Source: Bradyrhizobium rifense
GTDB lineage: Bacteria; Pseudomonadota; Alphaproteobacteria; Rhizobiales; Xanthobacteraceae
Direction: 5' to 3'
Length of the DNA: 64,000 nt
Assembly: GCF_008123425.1 (NCBI RefSeq)
Contig: NZ_VSSS01000006.1
Location: forward strand, 27,709 to 91,708
Positions 44,774 to 53,656 of this stretch are shown in pieces (within the stretch, counting starts at the first letter, position 1; every line of letters starts with the position of its first letter). Both the position numbers and the translations under genes were made by a program. The notes beneath the pieces were generated by a model. That model was given only the letters and a program-made list of their open reading frames with translations. It was not told the origin of the DNA and did no database searches.

Positions 44774-45220
44774 TCAACCGCACACCTGGACGGGGCGCAG
44801 GCGCCAACCGTGTGAGGTGTGGAGGCGTCGCTGAACCACATAGCAACTGCCGTTGTCGTAGTACCCATCGTTGTAGGCATACGGATAAGAGCCATACGGG
44901 TCATCGTAAGCGTAGTCGTCATAGTAACCGTAAGGGAAGAAGCCGAATCGAGAGCGGTGGCCGAAGTCGCGATCGCGGAAACCACGACCATCACGGTCAT
45001 GGAATCCGCCGCCACGGAAACCATTACCGCGGAAGGCGCCGGCAAAGCCACCACCGTGGAAACCGCCACCGCCAAAGCCACCGTGGCCACCGCCCATGCC
45101 GCCACCTCCGTGGCCGCCACCACCGCCGCCGCCACCACCGCCACGCGCCAACGCCATGGTCGGCATAGCCAGGCCAACGGACGCGACCGCCAATAGCGCT
45201 ATCACCTTACTGCGTATCAT
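44774..45220 (-). CDS. Glycine-rich secreted protein
   Basis: A 148-residue protein with a Sec signal peptide (IRSKVIALLAVASVGLAMPT, cut near MALA-RG), then ten consecutive glycines and repeats of the form GGGxHGG, GGGFHGGG, FRGGGFHDRD, and a Tyr-rich stretch (YGYYDDYAYDDPYGSYPYAY). The last 25 residues contain two cysteines (SCYVVQRRL, VQVCG). Such proteins occur in the envelope or biofilm matrix of rhizobia. Of three tandem ATGs the third (45220) fits the GGAGA site best. It stands alone; a 108-base repeated element forms its upstream region. Confidence 0.82.
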   Translation of the reverse strand: MIRSKVIALLAVASVGLAMPTMALARGGGGGGGGGGHGGGGMGGGHGGFGGGGFHGGGFAGAFRGNGFRGGGFHDRDGRGFRDRDFGHRSRFGFFPYGYYDDYAYDDPYGSYPYAYNDGYYDNGSCYVVQRRLHTSHGWRLRPVQVCG

Positions 45221-45704
45221 CATCATTCTCCGTCAGAGATATCGCTCCCAACCACGACACACCTTGCAGGTGACACTCGTTTTGCAAGATCGCCACTGAC
45301 CTAAGCGAGTCCCGTCGCTCAACTCTGCGCGACCCACGCGTTGTTAAACTTAAAGTCAGGAAGGAGTTGTGCGCGGTCACGCGCAGCGCTTACAAGCAAG
45401 TTCATCGTTACGGATGCAACTTGATTAGGAGTCGCCCAGCAGAAGCGGCGATTATAACAATTTCGAACCCGAGAAGCGGTGATGCGGCTAAGCGGTTCTG
45501 GTCTTCTCCACTGCGAAAGGGCAATACTCGCTAACTCGCTCATCGCGAATGCGCATCACGCTCCACTGATAGTGAAATCTCTGTCACGCACGACTGACTC
45601 GTGAAGCACTTGTTTCTCGGACCACAAAAAAGGAAATAGGGCGTCTAAGCCGGGCTCACCCCTCAACCGAGAGCCTAGGTCAAACATGCCAAAAGAGGTC
45701 AAGC
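45221..45704. other. Intergenic region with promoter-side repeat copy A
   Basis: No gene. The left part is repeat copy A (45233-45340) upstream of the Gly-rich gene. Near the right end GGTCAAACATG and GGTCAAGCATG occur 19 bases apart just before the DUF3050 start, a possible small operator or slippage repeat. Confidence 0.5.
45233..45340. repeat. 108-base direct repeat, copy A
   Basis: This block and 47423-47530 align along their whole length with few differences; CCTTGCAGGTGACACTCGT is identical in both. It contains the inverted pair CTTGCA/TGCAAG with 14 bases between. Both copies lie upstream of a leftward gene for a secreted protein, so it may carry a shared promoter or operator. Confidence 0.7.
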
Positions 45705-46484
45705 ATGTCGAAACAGGTTCGTGACCACCTAGCCACCCTTCGCGCAGGGTTGCTGGACCACCCCATCTACGCGGAGGTCGCTTCCATCGAGGATCTGAGG
45801 CGATTCATGGAAGATCATGTTTTCGCCGTCTGGGATTTCATGTCGCTGCTGAAACGGCTGCAGCAAGACCTGACTTGCACGAGAGTGCCGTGGTTCCCTG
45901 CGGACAATGCACGGGCTGCGCGCTTGATCAATGACATCGTGATTGGCGAGGAGACAGATGTCGATCCGGACGGATCCTATGTCAGTCACCTCGATCTCTA
46001 TCTCCGCGCAATGGCGGACGTCGGTGCCAGCACCCGCCAATTCGAAGCATTCCGCTCACTAGTGCGAGTCGGTACGTCGGTCGAAGGCGGGTTGGTGCGG
46101 ACTGGCGTGCCACCTCATGTCCGATCCTTTGTCGCGCATACGATGACACTGGCCCAGTCGGGGTCAACGGAAGAGGTCGTCGCGGCATTTTTCTATGGCC
46201 GCGAGGACATCATCCCCGAGATGTTCGGCAGGTTGCAGAAAACGCTCCCGGGCATGAAGCACGACAAGGCTCGCTTGCGTCATTTCATCTACTACATCGA
46301 GCGGCATATCGAGCTCGATGGCGACAGTCATGGCCCAATGGGGAGGGAACTGCTTGACAAGCTGGTCGCGGACTCTCCGCAAAAGAACGAACGCGCTCTA
46401 CGCGCTGCCTGCAACAGCATCCAGGCCCGGATCGAGCTTTGGAACGGCACATTAGGTACTCTCCGCGCAGCGCGCGCCGCGTAA
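45705..46484 (+). CDS. DUF3050 (heme-oxygenase-like fold) protein
   Basis: A 259-residue all-helical protein of the DUF3050 family. Landmarks are LDHPIYAEVASIEDLRRFME with the His near residue 19, DHVFAVWDFMSLLKRLQQDL, INDIVIGEETDVDP and FIYYIERHIELDGDSHGPMG; the His/Glu/Asp residues in these helices are where related iron-binding (heme-oxygenase-like diiron) proteins bind metal. The role is unknown; oxidation of a small molecule is a fair guess. The gene stands alone and is followed by a good terminator. Confidence 0.85.
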   Translation: MSKQVRDHLATLRAGLLDHPIYAEVASIEDLRRFMEDHVFAVWDFMSLLKRLQQDLTCTRVPWFPADNARAARLINDIVIGEETDVDPDGSYVSHLDLYLRAMADVGASTRQFEAFRSLVRVGTSVEGGLVRTGVPPHVRSFVAHTMTLAQSGSTEEVVAAFFYGREDIIPEMFGRLQKTLPGMKHDKARLRHFIYYIERHIELDGDSHGPMGRELLDKLVADSPQKNERALRAACNSIQARIELWNGTLGTLRAARAA

Positions 46485-46558
46485 AGGCTTCGTCCAAATG
46501 TAAGCCGACGAACGGAGTCCGAGGGCAGGAAGGCGCAAGCTAGGCACGCAAGAAGCAG

Positions 46559-46590
46559 ACCCGCCGCTCCCCTGGGCGGCGGGTTCTTTC
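46559..46590 (+). terminator. Rho-independent terminator after DUF3050 gene
   Basis: ACCCGCCGC pairs with GCGGCGGGT (9 bp) around TCCCCTGG, followed by TCTTTCCT. It lies 75 bases after the stop. The opposite strand also gives a T-rich tail (TCTGCTTCTT), so it could work both ways. Confidence 0.8.
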
Positions 46591-46668
46591 CTGCGGATCA
46601 CAGCCGCGATAGAACAAGTTAAAGCTCAATCGTCGGCGTTGTCTGCCACTGACATCGCGTATTCTCCT

Positions 46669-47232
46669 TCAATTGTGTCGGCGATCGGCAAAGGCCGGTC
46701 TGCCGTCGTGAGCGCCGGAGTGTCTCGCGCTCCAGCGCGAAATCGGTGAGAGATGGCTGGCGTCGACGGCGAGATCGAACTCCACTTCCGACGGCGTATA
46801 TCCCCCATGACGTTTGACGAACGTCTGGCGGAGAGCGTGGGTCATTTCACGGTTCGGTGCGGTGGGACAATAAAGCAAGGAATAGTCGAGATGGATGACA
46901 TTCGAGTCGTGCTCGTACGTCGCGAAGTAGTGGCCGGCCTCCGCATCTCTTCCACACCTGGCGACAACAACTCTGCGAACCTCGAGGGGGAGACGATCTA
47001 TCCGCTCGGCGCTCCAGGGAGGATCACGAGGAGCGACTGGTGCGGCAGTTGCTCCGAACGACCATCCCAACGCGACGGCGGCAGCAAGCAAGGACGTCGC
47101 CGTTCCGAGTCTTGATGCAACTGGGAGCCATTGCCGCGGCTGACAACGTGGATGATTTGCCGAGTAGTGGGATGGCGTCCAGGAGGTAGCCTTCGATGCC
47201 GTGAAGCGGCATTGTCTTGCGCGTGTAGGCAT
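46669..47232 (-). CDS. Small secreted protein, start uncertain
   Basis: The central part shows a signal-type segment (TSLLAAAVALGWSFGATAAP) followed by DPPWSAERIDRLPLEVRRVV, CGRDAEAGHYFATYEHD and VIHLDYSLLYC. This recalls a family of short exported rhizobial proteins with the pattern WxxExIxxLPxEVRxxV...C...AxHxFATY. The first 45 residues before the signal segment look unnatural and an ATG in another frame lies there, so the real start is unclear or shifted. The C-terminal 30 residues are also odd. Repeat copy B lies about 190 bases upstream. Probably a real but possibly damaged gene. Confidence 0.5.
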   Translation of the reverse strand: MPTRARQCRFTASKATSWTPSHYSANHPRCQPRQWLPVASRLGTATSLLAAAVALGWSFGATAAPVAPRDPPWSAERIDRLPLEVRRVVVARCGRDAEAGHYFATYEHDSNVIHLDYSLLYCPTAPNREMTHALRQTFVKRHGGYTPSEVEFDLAVDASHLSPISRWSARHSGAHDGRPAFADRRHN

Positions 47233-47863
47233 AGGGTTCTTCTTACGACACGTTTGGATGCCGCAGAAATGGCAGGAATACCTGACGTTCAGCTGAACGG
47301 ATCGTGTGCGCCCAGTCTTCGGGGGGCAGCCAGCGTCACGGTTACGTTATTCGGCTGGATGCAAAACCATCGAACGGCGCCAGTGTGGCCTACCCAACGG
47401 CGGCGGGCTCTTTGCCATTCTTTCAGAGACATTGCTCCGAACCACGAAGTCCCTTGCAGGTGACACTCGTCTTGCAAAATCGCCCCTGACCTTAGCGAGT
47501 CTCGTCGTCAACTCTGCGCGCGACCCGCGCCACATTAGGTTTTCCGAAAGTGCGATAGACCGCCGTGCTACGCTATCAAATCTGAAGCAACAGATGCGCT
47601 CTGGCGAGCGCACTGTGACGTGATCGACTGGGATTCACCCTTTCGGCTTTGATGCCCCCTCCGGCTTCCGAAGATTGGCGCAAGACCGCTACAGTTACAG
47701 CAATAGACCCTAAGTCGTTGCCAAGCGGACCCATACATTTCCATCACACCCGGCTTCTCGCAAACGCAACTCCGTTAGCAACCGGCGTTGCGAATGCAGA
47801 AGTAGTTGCCGCAAACAGCGGCGCTGCAGGGAATATCAATGTCTCGCGATACAGGAGCAATCC
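47233..47863. other. Intergenic region with repeat copy B and catalase upstream region
   Basis: No gene is convincing. It carries repeat copy B (47423-47530) and, further right, the upstream region of the catalase gene, in which I see no clear OxyR-type or other operator. Confidence 0.45.
47423..47530. repeat. 108-base direct repeat, copy B
   Basis: Equal in length to copy A (45233-45340) and similar throughout; the second half-site of its inner inverted pair is changed (TTGCAAAA). It lies upstream of the leftward secreted-protein gene. Confidence 0.7.
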
Positions 47864-49327
47864 GTGGCCAAACGCCCTACACTCACCACCGACAGCGGCA
47901 TGCCAGTTTCCGACAATCAGAATAGCATAACGGCGGGGCCACGCGGCCCGTTGCTGATGCAGGACTTCGTCCTGTTCGAGAAGCTTGCCCACCAAAACCG
48001 CGAGCGTATTCCCGAACGCGGCCAGCACGCCAAGGGCTCGGCTGCCTATGGCGCGCTGACCATCACTCACGACATCTCGAGATACACCAAGGCCAAGGTG
48101 TTGCAGAAGGGCGCGAGAACCGAAGCCTTCCTGCGCTTCTCGACGGTGGCGGGCGAGCGCGGTGCCGCGGACGCAGAGCGTGACGTGCGCGGCTTCGCGC
48201 TGCGCTTCTATACCGAGGAAGGCAATTGGGACATGGTCGGCAACAATACGCCGATATTCTTCGTGCGCGACGCGCTGAAGTTCCCGGACTTCATCCACAC
48301 GCAGAAGCGGCACCCGAGGACCAACATGCGCTCGCCCACCGCGATGTGGGATTTCTGGTCCCTATCGCCGGAGAGCCTGCACCAAGTGACCATCCTCATG
48401 TCGGATCGCGGCTTGCCGCAGAGTTATCGCAATATCGACGGCTTCGGCTCGCATACCTACTCGTTCATAAATGCCAAGAACGAACGCCACTGGGTCAAGT
48501 TCCACTTCAAGACCATGCAGGGCATCAAGAACTGGACGAACGCCGAAGCTGCCGAGAAGGTCGCCTACGATCGGGAGACCCATCAGCGCGACCTGTTCGA
48601 ATCGATCGAAATGGGCGATTTCCCGAAGTGGAGATTCTCCATCCAGATCATGCCGGAGAACGATGTCGACAAGCACTGGTACAACCCGTTCGACCTTACC
48701 AAAGTCTGGCCGCACAAGGATTACCCGCTGATCGAAGTCGGCATCCTCGAGCTCAACCGCAACCCGCAGAATTATTTCGCCGAGGTCGAGCAGGCCGCGC
48801 TTTCGCCCGCCAATATCGTGCCCGGCATCGGCCACTCGCCAGACAAGATGCTGCAGGCGCGCATTTTCTCTTATGCCGACGCACACCGCTATCGCGTCGG
48901 CGTCAATGCGGATCAGCTTCCCGTCAACAGGCCACGCTGTCCCGTCCACACCTACAATGTCGACGGCACCATGCGGCTCGCAGGCAATCCGAATCCCGAT
49001 GCCTATTACGAGCCAAATTCGTTCAACGGCCCGGTGCAGGACGAGCGTTTCCGCGAGCCGCCGCTGAAAATTTTCGGCGATGCCGACCGCTATAATCACC
49101 GCGACGGCAACGACGACTATCGTCAGCCCGGCGACCTGTTCCGGCTCATGACGACCGCCCAGAAGGAGCAACTCTTTCAAAATTACAAGGCGGCGATGCA
49201 AGGCGTTCCGGTCGAGATCGTCAAGCGGCAGATCGCTCACTGCTACAGGGCCGATCCCCAATACGGCGCCGGCGTCGCGAAGGCGATGGGCATCGATTTC
49301 AAGCCGCAGACCATCGCAGCGGAGTAG
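47864..49327 (+). CDS. Catalase (monofunctional heme type)
   Basis: A 487-residue small-subunit heme catalase that splits hydrogen peroxide. The distal His55 is in [10 protein letters not shown], the active Asn127 in [12 protein letters not shown], and the heme-ligand Tyr337 in [12 protein letters not shown]. Length and features match clade 3. GTG start with AGGAGCAA just upstream. An aquaporin gene follows after 118 bases on the same strand, suggesting paired handling of peroxide entry and destruction. Several residues near the distal His differ from the usual VVHAKGAGAFG, so kinetic properties may differ. Confidence 0.95.
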   Translation: MAKRPTLTTDSGMPVSDNQNSITAGPRGPLLMQDFVLFEKLAHQNRERIPERGQHAKGSAAYGALTITHDISRYTKAKVLQKGARTEAFLRFSTVAGERGAADAERDVRGFALRFYTEEGNWDMVGNNTPIFFVRDALKFPDFIHTQKRHPRTNMRSPTAMWDFWSLSPESLHQVTILMSDRGLPQSYRNIDGFGSHTYSFINAKNERHWVKFHFKTMQGIKNWTNAEAAEKVAYDRETHQRDLFESIEMGDFPKWRFSIQIMPENDVDKHWYNPFDLTKVWPHKDYPLIEVGILELNRNPQNYFAEVEQAALSPANIVPGIGHSPDKMLQARIFSYADAHRYRVGVNADQLPVNRPRCPVHTYNVDGTMRLAGNPNPDAYYEPNSFNGPVQDERFREPPLKIFGDADRYNHRDGNDDYRQPGDLFRLMTTAQKEQLFQNYKAAMQGVPVEIVKRQIAHCYRADPQYGAGVAKAMGIDFKPQTIAAE

Positions 49328-49445
49328 GGTCGCTCGCTTCGCCTACCGGCGGCGCTCACGGTGCCGTCGGCCATCCCCAAAGCAACGGATCGTTCCCGCG
49401 CAAACCTGATCTCGCCGGGCGGTCAACCTCACTCTGGAGTCAACA

Positions 49446-50183
49446 ATGTCCAACCGGATTGCACCAAAACTTCTGGCGGAGTTCATCGGCACCTTCGCGT
49501 TAGTATTCATCGGCGCCGGCGCCGGGGCCGTGGTCGGCGATGGTGTGGGCCTGCCTGGTCTCGCCGCGATTGCCTTTGCTCATGGATTGACTGTCATGGC
49601 CTTCGCCTTTGCCTACGGCTCCGTGTCGGGCGGCCATTTCAACCCCTCCGTGACTGTGGGTGTGCTTGCCGCCGGCGCCATGCGTGTCGGCGAGGCGGCT
49701 GGTTATATCGTCAGTCAGCTCATTGGCGGTATCATCGGCGCGCTCTTGTTGCGGGCCGTATTAGGCGGCGCGGAGACCGGCCTCGGCACGCCCGCGCTCG
49801 CGCACAATGTCGCTTTGGGTGCCACGACCCTCACGATCACGGCTTGGGCCGGCTTCATGATCGAAGCTATCCTCGCCTTTTTCCTGGTCACTGTCGTGCT
49901 CAGCACCGCGGTGGCGGGCCGCGCCGGCATCCTCGCGCCGTTGGCGATCGGGATGACCCTGACCCTCAACATCATCATGGGTGGTGCGCTCACGGGCGCC
50001 GCCTTCAACCCGGCGCGGGCGCTTGGCCCGATGGTCGCGACCGGCAATTTCAACGACGCCTGGCTGTACCTGACGGCCCCGATCGTCGGCGCCATCGTCG
50101 CTGCAATTCTACACACGGGTCTCGCCCGGCTCGTCCACGAACGGATGCCGTCGGCCAGCGCCGCCCGGACGCCAGCCGAATGA
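49446..50183 (+). CDS. aqpZ: Aquaporin (MIP family, AqpZ-like)
   Basis: A 245-residue membrane channel with six hydrophobic segments. The first half-helix motif is NPS (residues 66-68 in GGHFNPSVT) rather than NPA; the second is NPA (188-190) followed by Arg191 of the selectivity filter in FNPARALGP. The overall pattern resembles AqpZ water channels; peroxide can also pass some of these. It follows the catalase gene and ends before a palindromic hairpin. The NPS variant is seen in some bacterial MIPs, so transport of other small solutes is possible. Confidence 0.9.
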   Translation: MSNRIAPKLLAEFIGTFALVFIGAGAGAVVGDGVGLPGLAAIAFAHGLTVMAFAFAYGSVSGGHFNPSVTVGVLAAGAMRVGEAAGYIVSQLIGGIIGALLLRAVLGGAETGLGTPALAHNVALGATTLTITAWAGFMIEAILAFFLVTVVLSTAVAGRAGILAPLAIGMTLTLNIIMGGALTGAAFNPARALGPMVATGNFNDAWLYLTAPIVGAIVAAILHTGLARLVHERMPSASAARTPAE

Positions 50184-50226
50184 GACTCGTTTCGAGACGC
50201 GTGTTTCGAAGATCAGAGGAAATCGC

Positions 50227-50250
50227 GCCTGCTGCCGATCGGCAGCAGGC
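50227..50250. terminator. Perfect 24-bp palindrome between convergent genes
   Basis: GCCTGCTGCCGA and its exact inverse form a 10-bp stem around GATC. It lies between the ends of the aquaporin and the AraC-type gene, which face each other, so a bidirectional terminator is likely; there is no clear T-run. Confidence 0.6.
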
Positions 50251-50356
50251 AGAGCGTTACGTCCTTCGACGATGTCGCTCGCGAGCCGCGTCGCGCGCCA
50301 CAAAGGGCGGCCTAGTCGGTGTGCGCTATCGCGCGGCGTCCGCAACCCCGACCGCT

Positions 50357-51262
50357 TTAATCGAGACGGCGACGGTAATAGCTCGGAGTTTCGCCGGTCA
50401 ACCTGTGAAACGCGCTGGTGAATGTGCTGGTATCGCTGAAGCCGACCTCAAGCGCAATCGCCGTGACCGACCGTTCGCGAATCGCCAATAGCTGCTTGGC
50501 CCGTTCGATTCGCCGGGTCGCGTGATATCGGTGTGGCGGCAGGCCGAAAGACCGTTTGAACGAGCGGGAGAAATGATATGGACTGAGCTGCGCGAGCTCG
50601 GCCAGCGTCGCGAGCGGAATATCGTCGGCGACATGCTCCTCGACATAGGCGGCCACCCGCTTCTGTTGCCAGGCAGCAAGGCCGCCACGACTGGCCGGCT
50701 CGTGAAGTCCCGTGTCACCGTTGATGCGAACGAGCTCATGCGTCAGCACGATGCCGAGCGCTTCGGCATATTGCCGATGCACCGTGTCCGCGTTCTCGAT
50801 CACCGACTTGAGCTTGAGAGCGGTTTGCCAGAGATCCCGATCGTAAAAGAACAGGCGCGGCTTGAATTCGATCTCCTCAAACCGCAGCGCGGAATCGGCG
50901 AGAGGTCCGTGCGGATCAATGTAGAAGTAGGTTGTGTGCGTCAATGCACGCGGTCTCTGCCATCCGCGGAAGTCGTGCCCGGCGGGAACGAAAGTCAGCT
51001 TGTGCGTGAAATCGCGCAAGGTCGACCGCGGCAGGCCTTCAACAAAGGACTCCCCGTCGTAACGCTCGGCGACTTCTGCCGCAATGAGCAGGTGCCAAGG
51101 AGCCCGGAATCCATATTCAAACGGCGTGTGCTGCATGATCTGGACCGTCTCCCCGCGAAAGCCCGACCAGGCCGCGGAACGGCGCTTGGCGATCTCAGGC
51201 GGGGAAATATTGACGAGCAGACGTGGGAGGGTTGGAAAGGTCGATTCGGCGGAACTGGCCAT
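50357..51262 (-). CDS. AraC family transcriptional regulator
   Basis: A 301-residue regulator. The C-terminal AraC DNA-binding domain has two helix-turn-helix units: IPLATLAELAQLSPYHFSRS with FKRSFGLPPHRYHATRRIER, and SVTAIALEVGFSDTSTFTSA with FHRLTGETPSYYRR. The N-terminal 190 residues form a ligand-sensing part with cupin-like features. The ATG at 51262 has GGAG upstream; the frame extends 43 codons further without similarity. It faces away from the catalase-aquaporin pair and lies beside the two-component genes; its target is not evident. Confidence 0.9.
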   Translation of the reverse strand: MASSAESTFPTLPRLLVNISPPEIAKRRSAAWSGFRGETVQIMQHTPFEYGFRAPWHLLIAAEVAERYDGESFVEGLPRSTLRDFTHKLTFVPAGHDFRGWQRPRALTHTTYFYIDPHGPLADSALRFEEIEFKPRLFFYDRDLWQTALKLKSVIENADTVHRQYAEALGIVLTHELVRINGDTGLHEPASRGGLAAWQQKRVAAYVEEHVADDIPLATLAELAQLSPYHFSRSFKRSFGLPPHRYHATRRIERAKQLLAIRERSVTAIALEVGFSDTSTFTSAFHRLTGETPSYYRRRLD

Positions 51263-51523
51263 TGTTCGATCTCCACTCGCTTGATACCCGTTTGGCTCCA
51301 GACGTTGTCGGTAGGTCGGGCGCGCCTCGATCGGCAATCCCGCCTTGTATATGACCGGCGATCCGGGGCGGAGGAATGGGTTGCCAAACACGGCAACCTC
51401 GCCTTGGCCTCGGTCTCAACTGGGCAAAATCGCACGCGCTCCATACCGGCCAGACGCGGATGCTCAAATCCAATCGGCAGCTCATGCTGGCTACCTTGGG
51501 ACAGCCCGACCATCGGAGAGACT

Positions 51524-52858
51524 TCACGTTGGGTCAGGGAAAATGAGGCGAGCTTCGAAGCCACCGACGCGCCCCATGACGGGGGAAAAAAGCGTTAGGC
51601 TGCCGCCGATCTGCTTCATGACGCTGTCGACAATAGCGAGCCCAAGACCGCCTCCGGCGCCGACCGAGCATCCACGAACGAAGGGCTTCTTCAGAGTATC
51701 GAGGATCTCCGATGGAATCATGGCACCGCCATTCAGCAGGCGTATCTGCCGGTCGCGGCCAACGATGAGCTCGATCGGCTCATCGGGGGCACCGTAGCGC
51801 ACCGCATTCTCGATGAGATTGCGAAGCGTGATGCCGATGATGTCCAATTCACCCTGTATGATGAACTCGTCCGGACCTTCCGCGATGACCACCAGCCTGT
51901 CTCCGACGTCTTCGTGCCGGCGAAACTCGTCGACCAGGATCTGCACGACCGTCATGACGTCGACGCGCTCCCGCTGCATCCCAACGCCCGCGCCGCTGCG
52001 CGACAGTTGCAGCAACTTCTCGGCAAGGCTGCTGAGCCCTTTGATCTGGACGACGATGCGGGCCGAGCGTTCGGCGTGCGGCGTTCCGGCGAGTTGGGCC
52101 GACAGCAACTGCATCTGCGCCAGCACGGCGGCAATCGGCGTCCGCAACTCGTGGGCGCTGTTCGCCGCGAACTGGCGTTCAGCCGCCAAGGCGCGCTCTA
52201 GCCGTTCAAGGAGCCGGTTGACCGCAGCTTGAATCGGCGCGAGCTCTGTCGGTAGCCCCATGTCGGAGATTTGCGACAGATTTGAGCCGTCGCGCCGGCT
52301 GATCTCACCCCGCAGCTGATCCAACGATCGCATACTCCGAAAGACCGCCCAGCGGATCAGGAACCACAACAACGGCAGGAACAGCAGTAGTGGCCCGACG
52401 GTCAACGCAGTTGCCCGCCACAGCGACTCGGCACGGTGTGCCCTGGGTTCTGCAACCTCGATGAAGTAGCCATTGGCGGCGGCGGGCTGCGCATAGACGC
52501 GATACTGTGGCGTGTCGTGGAAGCCGGCCTGACGCGGCACCGGAAACGGTATCTCAGGCGCATTCTCCGAGCGCATCGCGATTTCGCCGGTCGGTCCGAC
52601 GATCTGATAGGCCAAGGCCCGTGGATCCATCGTGGCAACCAATTGCTTCGCCATTCGCTGCATGGCCTCTGGCTGCCGCACGGCCTCGTAGGTGGCCGGC
52701 AAGAGCCGCTGCGCGACCTCCTCGATCGCATCGTCAAGTCTTTCGTTGATCTCGAACACCGTGAGCGTGCCTGCGGCAATGCTGCCGAGGACCCACAGGG
52801 CTGCCATCGAGGACGCCAACAGCCAGATCAGGCGCGAAACAAGGCTTCCTTGCGCCAT
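51524..52858 (-). CDS. Sensor histidine kinase
   Basis: A 444-residue membrane kinase with two hydrophobic segments (about residues 8-34 and 150-172) that bracket a periplasmic sensor of some 115 residues, a linker, the dimerisation domain with phospho-accepting His236 in AANSAHELRTPIAA, and the ATPase domain with NLIENAVRYGA and GGGLGLAIVDSV. The G1 box is degenerate (LLNGGAMIP instead of DxGxGI). It starts three bases after the response-regulator gene, so the two are one operon. The neighbouring RND genes suggest metal or envelope-stress sensing. Confidence 0.92.
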   Translation of the reverse strand: MAQGSLVSRLIWLLASSMAALWVLGSIAAGTLTVFEINERLDDAIEEVAQRLLPATYEAVRQPEAMQRMAKQLVATMDPRALAYQIVGPTGEIAMRSENAPEIPFPVPRQAGFHDTPQYRVYAQPAAANGYFIEVAEPRAHRAESLWRATALTVGPLLLFLPLLWFLIRWAVFRSMRSLDQLRGEISRRDGSNLSQISDMGLPTELAPIQAAVNRLLERLERALAAERQFAANSAHELRTPIAAVLAQMQLLSAQLAGTPHAERSARIVVQIKGLSSLAEKLLQLSRSGAGVGMQRERVDVMTVVQILVDEFRRHEDVGDRLVVIAEGPDEFIIQGELDIIGITLRNLIENAVRYGAPDEPIELIVGRDRQIRLLNGGAMIPSEILDTLKKPFVRGCSVGAGGGLGLAIVDSVMKQIGGSLTLFSPVMGRVGGFEARLIFPDPT

Positions 52859-52861
52859 ATT

Positions 52862-53518
52862 TCACTCTCCCAGGCGGTAGCCGAGACCGCGTACGGTTCG
52901 GATGAAATCTCGCCCGAGCTTGCGGCGGACGCGGCTGACATAGACCTCGATGGTGTTGCTCTCGATCTCCTCGCCAAAGGCATAGAGCGCATCCTCGATC
53001 TGCTCTTTCGATACGATTGACCGTCGCCGTCGTCCCAACACCTCGACCACGGCCCATTCCCGCGCGCTGAGTTCGACGGACCGCCCATCCAGTCGCGCGA
53101 CTTTGGGTTCCCACTCCAATTCAACCGGGCCGATCTGAAGGATCGGCACCGCCTTTCCGAAATATCGGCGGCTGACGGCCTCCAGGCGTGCATTCACTTC
53201 GTCGAGGTCGAAAGGCTTGACGATGTAATCGTCAGCGCCCGCTTTCAACCCTTCGATCCGGTCACTGACAAGGTCGCGCGCGGTAAGGATCACGACTGGC
53301 AGCGCGTCGCCACGGCGGCGAAGTTTGCGCAAGAAATCCAGGCCGCGCCCATCGGGCAGGTGCAGATCAAGCAGCAGCGCGTCATAGGAGACCGTGCGTA
53401 CCGCGTGCTCCGCCGGCTCCAGCCGTTCGAACCAGTCGACGGCATGTCCCGATGCCCGAATATGCTCCTGCACGGCCGATCCGAGATGCGGCTCGTCCTC
53501 AATCAGCAAGACTCGCAT
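52862..53518 (-). CDS. OmpR-family response regulator
   Basis: A 218-residue regulator: receiver domain with acidic pair Glu7/Asp8 (LIEDEP), phospho-accepting Asp51 in LLLDLHLPDG and Lys101 in IVKPFDLDE, then a winged-helix DNA-binding domain with ELSAREWAVVEVL and SNTIEVYVSRVRRKLG. It is of the PmrA/QseB/CopR group by layout. The ATG at 53518 removes seven upstream codons that lack similarity. It is divergent from the RND operon; a tandem CTGA repeat of 11-bp period lies in between, 43 bases from this start, as expected for its own binding site. Confidence 0.93.
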   Translation of the reverse strand: MRVLLIEDEPHLGSAVQEHIRASGHAVDWFERLEPAEHAVRTVSYDALLLDLHLPDGRGLDFLRKLRRRGDALPVVILTARDLVSDRIEGLKAGADDYIVKPFDLDEVNARLEAVSRRYFGKAVPILQIGPVELEWEPKVARLDGRSVELSAREWAVVEVLGRRRRSIVSKEQIEDALYAFGEEIESNTIEVYVSRVRRKLGRDFIRTVRGLGYRLGE

Positions 53519-53560
53519 GGGTCCACTCACAATCCTCACGAAAGGTGTTGAAGGAGAAAG

Positions 53561-53576
53561 CTGAAGCCAACCTGAA
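53561..53576 (+). promoter_or_regulatory. Tandem CTGA repeat (11-bp period) between regulator and RND operon 1
   Basis: CTGAAGCCAACCTGAA: CTGAA recurs after exactly 11 bases, 96 bases before the adaptor start. It is the G-variant of the CTAA boxes at 43468, 58141 and 58620 and lies where the OmpR-type regulator would act on both directions. Confidence 0.5.
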
Positions 53577-53656
53577 CGTCACGGAGATAGTCTTCAGGCC
53601 CGCGTCAGAAAAGCCCGCTAACGGTGCCGACCAACGGTTTTCGTCGGAGCGGGAAA

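Noticed and set aside
44743..45177. Ala/Val/Thr-rich frame overlapping the Gly-rich gene
   Set aside because: It is a low-complexity shadow of the GGC/GGT repeats; the other frame has a signal peptide and ribosome site.
45680..45716. GGTCAARCATG twice before the DUF3050 start as an operator
   Set aside because: The two copies overlap the start region and may simply be a small duplication; spacing of 19 bases fits no known regulator here, so it is noted only in the intergenic entry.
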